A stretch of 27,970 nucleotides of DNA from an uncultured Collinsella sp. (GCA_900756945.1 CAAELZ010000041.1:1-27970), one strand, 5' to 3'; counted from the first letter of the stretch, positions 1 to 6,838 are shown. The notes: a model not told the origin generated them from the letters alone. A program made the numbers and translations.

Positions 1-141
1 ACGGCGCCCCCGGGCCCCGGGAGGGGCCGCGGGGCGTTCGGCTAGGTGCGGGAACGGCCTATTTGCTCAGTGTGTTCGGCTGAGATCGGAAATCAACCAT
101 CGTTTTACCGTGTCCGGCAGGAAGCATCGCAATGCCGCGCT

Positions 142-837
142 TTAATCGCGACGGCCGAGGATGTTCAGAATGCGCAGGAACACGTTGATAATGTCCACGA
201 ACAGGTTGGATGCCATGAGCACGGCGTTGGGCAGCGTGGGCGGCACCGTCGTTGCCACATAGGTGTCGTAGCCGATGAAGCCGGCGAACACCACGATCAC
301 GATCAGGTCGGTGATGGACTGCGAAACGCCCATGAACATCAGCACGATCTCGACCAGAATCGTGGCAAGCAGGATGCCAAAACCAATGCCATACACACGC
401 TGGAAGAACTTGGGGAAGGTCACGCCCAGCGCACCAAAGACAAAGGTGATGGCGGCCGTGGCGATAAAGGCGGTGTTAATGGTAGGCAGGTCGTAGTTGG
501 CAAGACCAAACGACGCCGTCAGGCCAAAGGTGCTCGCAAAGACCACGTAGCCCACGAGTGACAGGCCCACGGACTGTTTGCTGGCAGCAGCCGACATCAT
601 GACCATGCCGACGATGGTCAAAATAAATGAGCCAAAGACCAGCGGCAAAGCGGCGCCGCTCATCATCATGCGCGCAAACGACATGGTGCTCGTAAAGTAA
701 ACACCGGCGCCCATGGCGCAAAAGCCCAAAAAGATCAGAGCAGACATGACAAGGTTGTACGCGCGCGGCGACATCTCCTTGGCACGGCTTGCGCCGGTCT
801 CGATGGGGCCATTCTGATAGCCCTGGATATCGTTCAT
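142..837 (-). CDS. Bax inhibitor-1 / YccA family membrane protein
   Basis: A 231-residue integral membrane protein with about seven hydrophobic segments from roughly residue 28 to 186. It ends with the family's typical C-terminus: an FIGYDTY segment with D191, then NLFVDIINVFLRILNILGRRD-like residues 211-231 with D215. Paired acidic residues of this kind belong to the pH-sensitive Ca2+ leak pore in bacterial BI-1 homologues. The role here is therefore probably ion leak or stress-related membrane function, which is inferred from the family only. The start is set by AAAGGA seven bases upstream of ATG. A TACAAT hexamer at 894-899 could be its -10 element, but no good -35 is visible. It lies 80 bases beyond the small gene at 918-1256 on the same strand and may be a separate transcript. 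Confidence 0.9.
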   Translation of the reverse strand: MNDIQGYQNGPIETGASRAKEMSPRAYNLVMSALIFLGFCAMGAGVYFTSTMSFARMMMSGAALPLVFGSFILTIVGMVMMSAAASKQSVGLSLVGYVVFASTFGLTASFGLANYDLPTINTAFIATAAITFVFGALGVTFPKFFQRVYGIGFGILLATILVEIVLMFMGVSQSITDLIVIVVFAGFIGYDTYVATTVPPTLPNAVLMASNLFVDIINVFLRILNILGRRD

Positions 838-917
838 AATTTCGTCCTTTCAAAAAGCACCGCGACGGCGCCGTAGCTGACAAGTTTCCTGCCATTGTAC
901 CCGAACGCCACGCGTTC

Positions 918-1256
918 TTACCTGCGGCGCCCGCTCTCGAGTGTTCGGTCGAACGCCCACACCCACCAACGCATCACGTGTGCCTGCGAGCCGTCCGCCC
1001 GCTCGCGCGTCTGGTCCTCCAGATACAACTCGGTCGCGTGCCCGCCAAAACGCACCTTATAGGTTGCCGTACGAATGCCGTGAACCGTCAGGCCAAACCC
1101 AGTGGTCGAGACAATCTCGTCAATCGTAAAGCAACGACCGTCGACCCAGCAGACGGTGACCGGCACGACCTGTCCGCCCGCGAGGATGCGAGCCACGACG
1201 TCCACATACTGCTTGTGCACGCGCCGAGTTTTGCCATCTGTCTGTCGATATTCCAT
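918..1256 (-). CDS. Small conserved hypothetical protein, probably leaderless
   Basis: A 112-residue soluble protein beginning MEYRQTDGK. It has a beta-rich core (KQYVDVVARI, VPVTVCWVDGRCFTID, ATYKVRFGGHATELYLED) followed by a Trp-rich stretch and a basic C-terminus. The pattern of a short beta-strand domain ending in an aromatic residue-rich segment resembles small uncharacterised proteins seen in Firmicutes and Actinomycetota, but I cannot name a family or function. No membrane segment or signal peptide is seen. The start at 1256 is preferred over upstream in-frame codons because homology-like sequence begins there and a promoter sits immediately in front. The AGGAGG motif lies only one base from ATG, too close to act as a normal ribosome binding site. 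Confidence 0.7.
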   Translation of the reverse strand: MEYRQTDGKTRRVHKQYVDVVARILAGGQVVPVTVCWVDGRCFTIDEIVSTTGFGLTVHGIRTATYKVRFGGHATELYLEDQTRERADGSQAHVMRWWVWAFDRTLESGRRR

Positions 1257-1263
1257 GCCTCCT

Positions 1264-1293
1264 ATTATCGAACGCATGTTTGCATGTTGTAAA
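1264..1293 (-). promoter_or_regulatory. Sigma-A-like promoter for a leaderless transcript
   Basis: On the minus strand TTTACA (1288-1293) and GATAAT (1264-1269) are separated by 18 bases, each matching five of six consensus positions. The -10 element ends seven bases before the ATG at 1256, so transcription is predicted to begin at or next to the A of the start codon. The AGGAGGC between them would then not be part of the mRNA. Prediction only. Confidence 0.5.
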
Positions 1294-1444
1294 GCGAACA
1301 GGCTGTGGTTTTGGGGTGTTGGGGCGCGCGCACGTGTCCTCATGGTGTGTTAGCAAAAAGAACACCCACGGTCAACAGGGCTAATATTCATTTTTAGTGC
1401 CAAAAAATTCACTGCTCCCATCAGAACTCGGTAAAGAAACCCGC

Positions 1445-1476
1445 AGGAGGTGATACGATTTATCATGTTTCTGTAA
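1445..1476 (+). promoter_or_regulatory. pit leader: strong SD, inverted repeat and 3-codon ORF
   Basis: AGGAGG at 1445-1450 begins a stretch highly complementary to the 16S 3' end. It overlaps an inverted repeat TGATA-CGATT-TATCA (1451-1465), and 14 bases after AGGAGG comes ATG TTT CTG TAA (1465-1476). That mini-ORF is in frame with pit, whose own ATG follows 30 bases later behind only a weak GAGAAAG. It may be a translation-control leader or operator; chance is also possible. The rest of 1257-1506 shows no other clear signal. Confidence 0.3.
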
Positions 1477-1506
1477 CGTGCCTGCAAACTTCGAGAAAGC
1501 CCATAT

Positions 1507-2556
1507 ATGGACGTAACGTTCTCAACCTTCCTCGGCCAACTTGTGTCGAACCCAGTCCTTGCCGTCACCGTGATCCTCGCGCTCGGCGCCATCTTCGTCA
1601 ATGGATGGACCGACGCACCCAACGCCATCGCGACCTGCGTCACTACGCGTTGCATGCCCGCCCGCGCCGCTATTCTCATGAGTGCCGCATTCAACTTCCT
1701 TGGCGTGCTCATCATGACGCACTTTAACGCGAGCGTCGCCAACACCATCTCCCATATTGTCGACTTTGGAGGAAACAGCACCATGGCGCTCGCCTGTCTG
1801 TGCGCGGCGCTGTTCTCCATCGTCGTCTACGGCGCCACAGCGTCGCGTTTTGGCATCCCCACCTCGCAAAGCCACAGCCTTATCGCCGGCCTGACCGGTG
1901 CCGCCATCGCCCTCGGCGGTGCGAGCAGCGTCAACGTCCACGAGTGGATGAAGGTCATCTACGGCCTGGCGCTCTCCATCGGTCTGGGCTTTGTCATGGG
2001 CTGGGTCCTGTGCAAGCTCGTCTCGATTCTTTTCGCCGCCGCCAACAGGCGACGTGCCAATGTCTTCTTTAAATACGCTCAGATCGCGAGCGCTGCGGCC
2101 ATGAGCTTTATGCACGGCGCGCAGGATGGACAGAAGTTCATCGGCGTGCTCTTTTTAGGCGTGGCCTTTGCCAGCGGCCAGACGAGCGTCGGCGATGCCG
2201 GCATCCCCATCTGGATTATGCTGCTATGCTCGGCCACCATGGGCATTGGCACCAGCGTGGGCGGCGAGCGCATCATCAAGTCCGTTGGCCAGAGCATGGT
2301 CAAGCTCGAAAAGTACCAGGGCTTCTCCGCCGACCTGGCGGGCGCCGCGAACCTGCTGCTTGCCACCCTTACCGGCATCCCCGTGTCCTCCACGCACATC
2401 AAGACCTGCGCCATCATGGGCGTCGGTGCCGTCAAACGCCTCTCGGCCATCAACTTCGGCGTCGTCAAGGACATGATGTTCACCTGGTTCTTCACCTTCC
2501 CCGCCTGCGGACTCATCAGCTTTGTCATGGCCAAGCTGTTCATGATGTTCCTCTAG
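1507..2556 (+). CDS. pit: PiT-family inorganic phosphate transporter
   Basis: A 349-residue polytopic membrane protein of the PiT family, which imports phosphate (often as a metal-phosphate complex) with H+ or Na+. Hydrophobic segments alternate throughout. The two inverted family signatures are visible: NGWTDAPNAIAT at 32-43 in the N-terminal half and GIPVSSTHIKT at 290-300 in the C-terminal half. Also present are GIPTSQSHSLIAG (116-128), HGAQDGQK (203-210) and GGERIIKSVG (252-261). Length is normal for a bacterial low-affinity Pit protein. The ATG at 1507 has only a weak upstream purine stretch. It is followed 67 bases later by a DUF47 gene, the standard partner. A high-affinity Pst system is encoded about 4.5 kb away on the other strand. 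Confidence 0.93.
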   Translation: MDVTFSTFLGQLVSNPVLAVTVILALGAIFVNGWTDAPNAIATCVTTRCMPARAAILMSAAFNFLGVLIMTHFNASVANTISHIVDFGGNSTMALACLCAALFSIVVYGATASRFGIPTSQSHSLIAGLTGAAIALGGASSVNVHEWMKVIYGLALSIGLGFVMGWVLCKLVSILFAAANRRRANVFFKYAQIASAAAMSFMHGAQDGQKFIGVLFLGVAFASGQTSVGDAGIPIWIMLLCSATMGIGTSVGGERIIKSVGQSMVKLEKYQGFSADLAGAANLLLATLTGIPVSSTHIKTCAIMGVGAVKRLSAINFGVVKDMMFTWFFTFPACGLISFVMAKLFMMFL

Positions 2557-2623
2557 CCACACCGAGCGTCCATCCGGACCGCAAAACTTCGCCCACCCGT
2601 CTTCGCCTCGAAAGGACCCACTC

Positions 2624-3247
2624 ATGGCAAAGAAACCCGATTCGTTCTACTTTGACAACTACGTCGCTTGCGCCGACCTCGCCGTCCAGGCCGCAGAGCT
2701 GCTCACCAAGATTTTTGAGAACTTTGACCCCGCGCAGATCCACGACATGCTCGATAAGATGCATGCGATTGAGCATGCGGCAGACAAGAAGCACCACGAG
2801 CTCGAAGACGCCTTGCTCACCGCCTTTATCACCCCGCTCGAGCGCGAGGATCTGGATCTGATGAGCTGCTCACTCGACACCGTGCTCGACCGTATCGAGG
2901 GCGTCGTGCAGCGCGTCTACTTCACCAACATCCAGAGCATCCATCCCGACGCCATCGTCATCGCCCACAAGGTGACCGACGCCTGCCGCGCCATGAAGGA
3001 CCTGATGGTCGAGCTGCCCAACTACCGCAAGTCCAAGACGCTGCGCGAGCTCGTCATCCAGATCAACACCATCGAGTCCGAGGCCGACGAGCTCTATATC
3101 AACGCCATGCGTAACCTGCACGTTAACGGCAAGGACCCGCTCGAGGTTATCGCCTGGCGTGACGTGTACGCCTTCCTGGAGTACTGCGCCGACTGCTGCG
3201 AGAATGTGGCCGATGTCGTGGATTCGATCGTCATGAAGAACAGTTAA
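2624..3247 (+). CDS. DUF47 / PhoU-like Pit accessory protein
   Basis: A 207-residue, all-helical, soluble protein of the DUF47 family (TIGR00153 type), related to PhoU. Visible features are DMLDKMHAIEHAADKKHHELEDAL around residues 45-67, DTVLDRIEGVVQRVYFTNI in the centre, and a final LEYCADCCENVADVVDSIVMKNS. The acidic/His helix motifs EHxxD and ExxxD match the metal-binding pattern of PhoU-type helical bundles. Members encoded next to pit are thought to regulate the transporter. AAAGGA seven bases before ATG fixes the start, and the gene is almost certainly co-transcribed with pit. Its stop codon lies five bases before a long inverted repeat. Confidence 0.9.
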   Translation: MAKKPDSFYFDNYVACADLAVQAAELLTKIFENFDPAQIHDMLDKMHAIEHAADKKHHELEDALLTAFITPLEREDLDLMSCSLDTVLDRIEGVVQRVYFTNIQSIHPDAIVIAHKVTDACRAMKDLMVELPNYRKSKTLRELVIQINTIESEADELYINAMRNLHVNGKDPLEVIAWRDVYAFLEYCADCCENVADVVDSIVMKNS

Positions 3248-3252
3248 TTGGG

Positions 3253-3360
3253 GGTACGTGTCCCGGCGGCGAAGGGCCGGCCACGGTTTGCTTTCTCACT
3301 CCGGCTGCTTTGCAGAGTCGTTCGAAAGTAAACCGTGGCCGGCCCTTCGCCTTACGTACC
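3253..3360. repeat. Long imperfect palindrome (MITE/REP-like hairpin)
   Basis: The arms at 3269-3295 and 3324-3350 are complementary over 27 bases with a single G.U pair. The outer ends GGTACGT (3253-3259) and ACGTACC (3354-3360) pair over a further seven. An asymmetric internal bulge (9 versus 3 bases) separates the two helices, and the loop of 28 bases contains a small CTGC-TTT-GCAG hairpin. There is no T-run, so it is not a typical terminator. The hexamer ATTGGG occurs at 3247-3252 and again at 3364-3369, which could be a target-site duplication or chance. No coding sequence is inside. Confidence 0.75.
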
Positions 3361-3372
3361 ACCATTGGGAAC

Positions 3373-3464
3373 TTTGGCTGATAGATTTAGCGCGATGGGG
3401 GTTTGGCTGAAGGGACCTTTGGTACCCGTTCGGACACTTTGGCCCTTGATGAGCGTTTGGCTGA
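3373..3464. repeat. Dispersed TTTGGCTGA short repeats
   Basis: The nonamer TTTGGCTGA occurs at 3373-3381, 3402-3410 and 3456-3464, with related pieces (ACCTTTGGTACC, ACACTTTGGCCC) between. Spacings of 29 and 54 bases are irregular. The stretch is very rich in G and T on the plus strand. No reading frame or promoter is convincing. The role is unknown and it may be decayed repeat sequence. Confidence 0.45.
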
Positions 3465-3530
3465 TTGCTGCTTTGGGTACTCTTTGGGTTACTTTTGGTT
3501 TGTTTGATTTTTAATTTTAGGAGGGCTTGT

Positions 3531-4061
3531 ATGTCTTATTTGGATCTGGCTCGGTCTCGGTATTCTTGTCGCGAGTTTGAGAATCGTTCTGTTGAGCAAG
3601 CTGTGGTGGATGCCATTGTTGAGGCTGGGCGGATTGCTCCTTCTGCTTGTAATAATCATCCAACCCGTGTGATAGTGTTGGATACGCCCGAGCTTCTGGA
3701 GAAGGCTGCTGCTTGTCAGCCTCGGTTTGCTCGTGATGGGTCTATCTTTGGGGCTCCGCTCATCTTCCTCATTTGTAGCGTTACCGAAGACGCTTGGGTG
3801 CGCCCCTATGACCAGATAAACTCCAGCGCTATCGACACCTCGATTGTTTGCGATCAGATGCTGATGGAAGCCGAGGAGCAGGGTCTAGGAACGTGCTGGG
3901 TGTGCCATTTTAAGCCCGAGCTAGCCCGCGAGCAGTTCAACCTGCCCGAGGGTGTCTATCCCTATCACATGCTCGTCTGTGGCTATCCTGCCGACCACAT
4001 CGCAGACCCCGAGCATCGCGAGGCCCGCACCATTCCCCTCTCCGACTTCCTCCTCAAGTAG
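3531..4061 (+). CDS. Nitroreductase family protein (FMN-dependent)
   Basis: A 176-residue single-domain nitroreductase-like oxidoreductase. Such proteins bind FMN as dimers and use NAD(P)H to reduce nitro compounds, quinones or other acceptors; the substrate cannot be read from sequence. Visible family features are RSRYSCREF at 8-16 (Arg contacts to FMN phosphate), APSACNN at 36-42, an acidic-helix IDTSIVCDQMLMEAEEQGLGTCW segment at 101-123, and a closing GYPAD with a C-terminal basic/acidic tail. The start at 3531 is chosen because TAGGAGGG lies five to six bases upstream; an in-frame upstream extension from 3465 is hydrophobic junk inside the repeat-rich patch. The first 76 codons are nearly devoid of C-ending codons while the rest use them heavily, so the gene may be a mosaic. 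Confidence 0.88.
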   Translation: MSYLDLARSRYSCREFENRSVEQAVVDAIVEAGRIAPSACNNHPTRVIVLDTPELLEKAAACQPRFARDGSIFGAPLIFLICSVTEDAWVRPYDQINSSAIDTSIVCDQMLMEAEEQGLGTCWVCHFKPELAREQFNLPEGVYPYHMLVCGYPADHIADPEHREARTIPLSDFLLK

Positions 4062-4109
4062 ATTTTTGGGACATGCCTTAAAACCTACCCTTGACCGCTC
4101 ACCCGTTCG

Positions 4110-4147
4110 CCGAGTTCTGCGCCACTATGTGCAGGGCTCGGTTTTTT
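4110..4147 (+). terminator. Rho-independent terminator after nitroreductase
   Basis: CCGAG (4110-4114) pairs with CTCGG (4137-4141), with an inner CTGC/GCAG helix, followed directly by six T residues. It is placed 48 bases beyond the nitroreductase stop codon. Confidence 0.65.
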
Positions 4148-4170
4148 ATGTTACGCACCCCGGCACAGTC

Positions 4171-4204
4171 ATAAAAAAGGACCCGCAAGCTGCGGGTCCT
4201 TTCT
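4171..4204 (-). terminator. Rho-independent terminator of divIVA (bidirectional)
   Basis: A perfect 12-bp stem AAAGGACCCGCA / TGCGGGTCCTTT (4176-4187 with 4191-4202) encloses a three-base loop. Read on the minus strand it is followed by a T-run of six and lies 25 bases after the divIVA stop. It could also back up termination from the plus strand. Confidence 0.85.
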
Positions 4205-4228
4205 AGGCACTAAATTGTAGGCCGAATG

Positions 4229-4903
4229 CTAGTCCAGGTCGTCGGCAGCAAAGTTGTCGATCGGGGCAAAGGGATCGGCCACGGGGACAACCGGGTCAGC
4301 GACGGACAGCGGCTCGGCGGGAACAGTCACCGCAGGAGAAGCGGCAGAACCGACCGGCGTGGAGGCCATGAGGTCGGCCGGGAAGGAGTTCTGGGCGTCG
4401 TCCATAAAGTGCTGGATGAGCTTGAGATACTCGGCCTTGAACTCCTCACGGGAAGCCTTGAGACGATCGATTTCCTCGAGCTCGGCCTGCTTTTCGGTCA
4501 GAGCCTGGCGGATAACCTCGCGGGCCTTGGCGTCAGCCTCGTTGCGGATGCGCTCAGCATTCTCGTTGGCATCGTTGACGATGGTCTCAGCGGTCTGCTG
4601 GGCAGCGATCAGGGCAGCGGAAATCTGGCGCTCCTGAGCGGAGAAGTCAGGGGCGGGAGCAGCCACGGGGGCGGCGGGAACGGCTTGGGCGGTGGCATCC
4701 TGAGCCTGGGCAAGCTGAGCCTGTGCATCGGCAAGCTGCTGCTCGGTAGCAGTCAGACGACCCTTAAGGTCGACGATCTTAGCGAGCATAGCGTCAACCT
4801 CGGAGGACAGCGTCTCCAAGAAGACGTCGACCTCGGCAGGATCGTAGCCACGCTTGGCCTCAGAGAAAGTCTGAGCCTGGATGTCTGCAGGGGTAATAGC
4901 CAT
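4229..4903 (-). CDS. divIVA: DivIVA-domain cell pole / septum protein
   Basis: A 224-residue cytoplasmic coiled-coil protein. The N-terminal DivIVA domain (MAITPADIQAQTFSEAKRGY, residues 1-20, then DPAEVDVFLETLSSEVDAML) is the membrane-curvature-sensing lipid-binding part. A first coiled coil covers about 30-70, a Pro/Ala linker about 72-88, a second long coiled coil about 90-168, and an acidic Pro/Ala-rich tail the rest. In Actinomycetota the orthologue (Wag31) directs polar growth or septal placement; in a Coriobacteriia-type cell the precise role is inferred. AAGGAG seven bases before the ATG fixes the start. It is the last gene of the sepF-yggT-divIVA group and is followed by a strong terminator. 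A small palindrome TATAC-GA-GTATA (4966-4977) lies in the gap before it, overlapping the yggT stop. Confidence 0.9.
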   Translation of the reverse strand: MAITPADIQAQTFSEAKRGYDPAEVDVFLETLSSEVDAMLAKIVDLKGRLTATEQQLADAQAQLAQAQDATAQAVPAAPVAAPAPDFSAQERQISAALIAAQQTAETIVNDANENAERIRNEADAKAREVIRQALTEKQAELEEIDRLKASREEFKAEYLKLIQHFMDDAQNSFPADLMASTPVGSAASPAVTVPAEPLSVADPVVPVADPFAPIDNFAADDLD

Positions 4904-4964
4904 AACAAGTCTCCTTTTTCATCGCCTCGGCGCTACACGCCCGACGTAAGTTACAAAGTCAGTT

Positions 4965-5246
4965 CTATACGAGTATACCTATAAGAAGCTGCAGAACCAG
5001 CCTCTGCACCAACTGCAACGCAATAATCGCAACGACCGGCGAAAAATCGATACCGCCCATCGGCGGAATGAAACGACGGAACAGGTTGAGCCACGGACCG
5101 CACACGCTATCGAGCACCGCAGCAATATCCTGAAGTAAACCACCCTGCTTCATGGGAATCCACGTCATAAAGCAGTAGACGACAATGAGCGTGGAATAGA
5201 AGTTGAACAGCGTGTTGACCAGCTGGACGATAGTGTAGATGTTGAT
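4965..5246 (-). CDS. yggT: YggT family membrane protein with non-canonical AUC start
   Basis: A small YggT/YlmG-type membrane protein of 93 residues if started at the ATC codon 5244-5246. It has two hydrophobic segments: NIYTIVQLVNTLFNFYSTLIVVYC at the N-terminus and FSPVVAIIALQLVQRLVLQLLIGILV at the C-terminus. Between them is the family's conserved middle, MTWIPM...PWLNLFRRFIPPMGGIDFSP. Between the sepF stop, which is in frame, and the first ATG at 5166-5168 there is no ATG, GTG or TTG. Starting at that ATG would remove the first helix. ATC sits six bases after GAGGAG, the ideal spacing; an ATT at 5250-5252 directly abuts that motif and is less likely. The family is linked to division and turgor-related functions next to sepF, but its biochemistry is poorly known. 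Confidence 0.8.
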   Translation of the reverse strand: MNIYTIVQLVNTLFNFYSTLIVVYCFMTWIPMKQGGLLQDIAAVLDSVCGPWLNLFRRFIPPMGGIDFSPVVAIIALQLVQRLVLQLLIGILV

Positions 5247-5267
5247 GGGAATCTCCTCGTCTTGTCT

Positions 5268-5990
5268 TTACTTAAGGTAGCCGTCGGCACGAAGCTTCTT
5301 GAGATCGGAATCTTTGACCTCGCAACCGGCGGGCAGCACCATGAACACGCGGTCGCCTACCTCCTTGACCGTGGCGCCCAGACCGCAGGCAAAGCCGTAA
5401 GAGAAGTCCAAGACGCGCTTGGCAACTTCGGTGCGTACGCCCACAAAAATCAGTGCGACAGGCTGCTTGGTGCGAACGCGGCGCACCACGGTCTCCACGT
5501 CGTCATAGCTCTCGGGGCGCAGGACATAGGCCGGCAGCTGCGGCGTGGCGTTGATGATATTGCTCGCATAGGCCGAGGCATCGCTCGGTGCAGGCGCGGG
5601 CGCAGCGGCGGCACGGGCGCGGGTGTTCTCGGCGTAGCTCGACGGCGTGTCATAGGCACCAGGACGATAACCGCTCGCAACGCTGTCCTGCGAGCGCGAA
5701 GGCGGGTTATACGTCGTGGCATGGCGGGAGTCATCGCCGACCAGCTGACCGGAGCGCGTATACACGGCAACCGACTCAGCTTCACCGCGGCGCGTCTGAC
5801 CAAGCAGGCCGTTGCTCGGCTCGTCTTGGGTGTAGAAGCCCTCGCCCGAAGCACCGCTGTAGCCGTTGCCCTGATAACTATCGTCATAGCCGTCATCGTA
5901 GCCGTAGTCGTCGTCCTGGCCATAACCCTGGTCGTAACCCTGCTGGCCGCCCAGGTGCATCTTATTTTTAATCTCGTCAAGGAAGCCCAT
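5268..5990 (-). CDS. sepF: Cell division protein SepF
   Basis: A 240-residue protein. The N-terminal MGFLDEIKNKMHLGG (1-15) is the expected amphipathic membrane-targeting helix. It is followed by a long Tyr/Gly/Asp-rich, then Ser/Pro/Ala-rich linker (about 16-150), and the conserved C-terminal SepF domain (about 152-240) with PAYVLRPESYDDVETVV, RTKQPVALIF and DFSYGFACGLGATVKEVGDRVFMVLPAG. This domain polymerises and binds the C-terminal tail of FtsZ. With no ftsA nearby, SepF is the probable membrane anchor of the Z-ring. The linker is longer than in Bacillus SepF. The start is set by AGAGGA eight bases upstream of ATG at 5990; the longer upstream reading lacks support. yggT follows 21 bases after the stop. 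Confidence 0.93.
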   Translation of the reverse strand: MGFLDEIKNKMHLGGQQGYDQGYGQDDDYGYDDGYDDSYQGNGYSGASGEGFYTQDEPSNGLLGQTRRGEAESVAVYTRSGQLVGDDSRHATTYNPPSRSQDSVASGYRPGAYDTPSSYAENTRARAAAAPAPAPSDASAYASNIINATPQLPAYVLRPESYDDVETVVRRVRTKQPVALIFVGVRTEVAKRVLDFSYGFACGLGATVKEVGDRVFMVLPAGCEVKDSDLKKLRADGYLK

Positions 5991-6050
5991 GGTTGTGTCC
6001 TCTCGCGGTTTAGTGCAGGCGCCCCGATAATCAGTGCGCACTTCAGAGCC

Positions 6051-6788
6051 TTATTTTACTGCAAACTCCGGGCTAAATACTACCCTGCCCAGGCGAACGA
6101 GCGTAGAGCCCTCCTCAAGGGCAGGCTCAAAGTCCTCGCTCATGCCGCAGGAAAGCTCAGGCAGGTTCAAATCGGGATGCGCCGCCTCCAGCTCATCCCT
6201 CAGCTCACGAAGCCCCGCAAAGGTGCGGCGTGCCACATCCTTATTCCCCCGGGGCGCCATAGTCATAAGTCCCTGTACGCAAATTCCCTCAAGTTCCGCA
6301 AGCTCACCCGCGGCGGCGCGAATCTCATCGGGCGAAAAGCCTCCCTTCGACTCCTCACCACTCACATTGACCTCGATGAGCACACGCTGGGGGCCGGCGA
6401 GCTCGCCTGCCTCAATCTTGCGGACAGCACGGCTCGAGATCGCCTGTGCCAGATGCAGCGAACCCACCGAGTGAATCAGCTCGGCTGAGCCCAGCACCGC
6501 ATTGATCTTATTGGTCTGCAGGTTGCCGATCATATCGAAGCGCACCTCGGGCAGCTCCGGATGCTCCGCCAGACCCGTGAGCTTGCGAACCAGCTCCTGC
6601 GGGCGGTTCTCGGCAAAATGGCGATACCCCGCCTGGATGGCAGCAACAGTCTCATCGACACCAACGGTCTTGGACACGGCAATGAGGCGCGCGGCGTCGT
6701 GGGGGCGGCCCGCGCGATCGAGCGCCGCATAAAAACGTTCCAGAATCTGCTCGCGGCGAGCGCGCATCAAGTCCAAATAGTTATCCAT
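6051..6788 (-). CDS. yggS: YggS / PLPBP-type pyridoxal phosphate homeostasis protein
   Basis: A 245-residue single-domain alanine-racemase-fold protein that binds PLP but usually has no catalytic activity. It helps to control vitamin B6 and amino-acid balance. The PLP lysine is K40 in AVSKTVG. Other family marks are FAENRPQE (about 58-65), IGNLQTNK, ALIEVNVSGEESKGGF-like residues, GLMTMAP, and the C-terminal LSCGMSEDFEPALEEGST plus VRLGRVVFS. The position that is usually His in IGHLQxNK is Asn here, a mild deviation. ATG at 6788 is preferred because GGAGG lies nine bases upstream. In Actinomycetota it normally follows pgeF directly; here the pst operon lies between them. Confidence 0.93.
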   Translation of the reverse strand: MDNYLDLMRARREQILERFYAALDRAGRPHDAARLIAVSKTVGVDETVAAIQAGYRHFAENRPQELVRKLTGLAEHPELPEVRFDMIGNLQTNKINAVLGSAELIHSVGSLHLAQAISSRAVRKIEAGELAGPQRVLIEVNVSGEESKGGFSPDEIRAAAGELAELEGICVQGLMTMAPRGNKDVARRTFAGLRELRDELEAAHPDLNLPELSCGMSEDFEPALEEGSTLVRLGRVVFSPEFAVK

Positions 6789-6838
6789 TGCCAATCGCCT
6801 CCGCTGACAGCCAAACAAGTAGTCCCATGCTAACGCAA

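Noticed and set aside
1..45. GC-rich start of the window, which translates as the end of a plus-strand reading frame stopping at TAG 43-45
   Set aside because: Only 14 codons are visible in a G/C-rich, palindrome-like run (CCCGGGCCCCGGG). It cannot be told from non-coding or hairpin sequence.
918..1343. Longer version of the small gene starting at 1343
   Set aside because: The added 29 residues cover the predicted promoter and contain no conserved-looking sequence or ribosome site.
3465..3530. Hydrophobic N-terminal extension of the nitroreductase (could be read as a membrane anchor)
   Set aside because: It lies in the repeat-rich G/T patch, is not typical of the family, and the strong ribosome site TAGGAGGG points to the ATG at 3531.
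4966..4977. TATAC-GA-GTATA palindrome before divIVA as an operator
   Set aside because: It overlaps the yggT stop codon and is short; no promoter with proper spacing accompanies it.
4226..4984. Plus-strand open frame of 252 codons opposite divIVA
   Set aside because: Low-complexity Gly/Leu/Ser translation produced by the coiled-coil codons of divIVA on the other strand.
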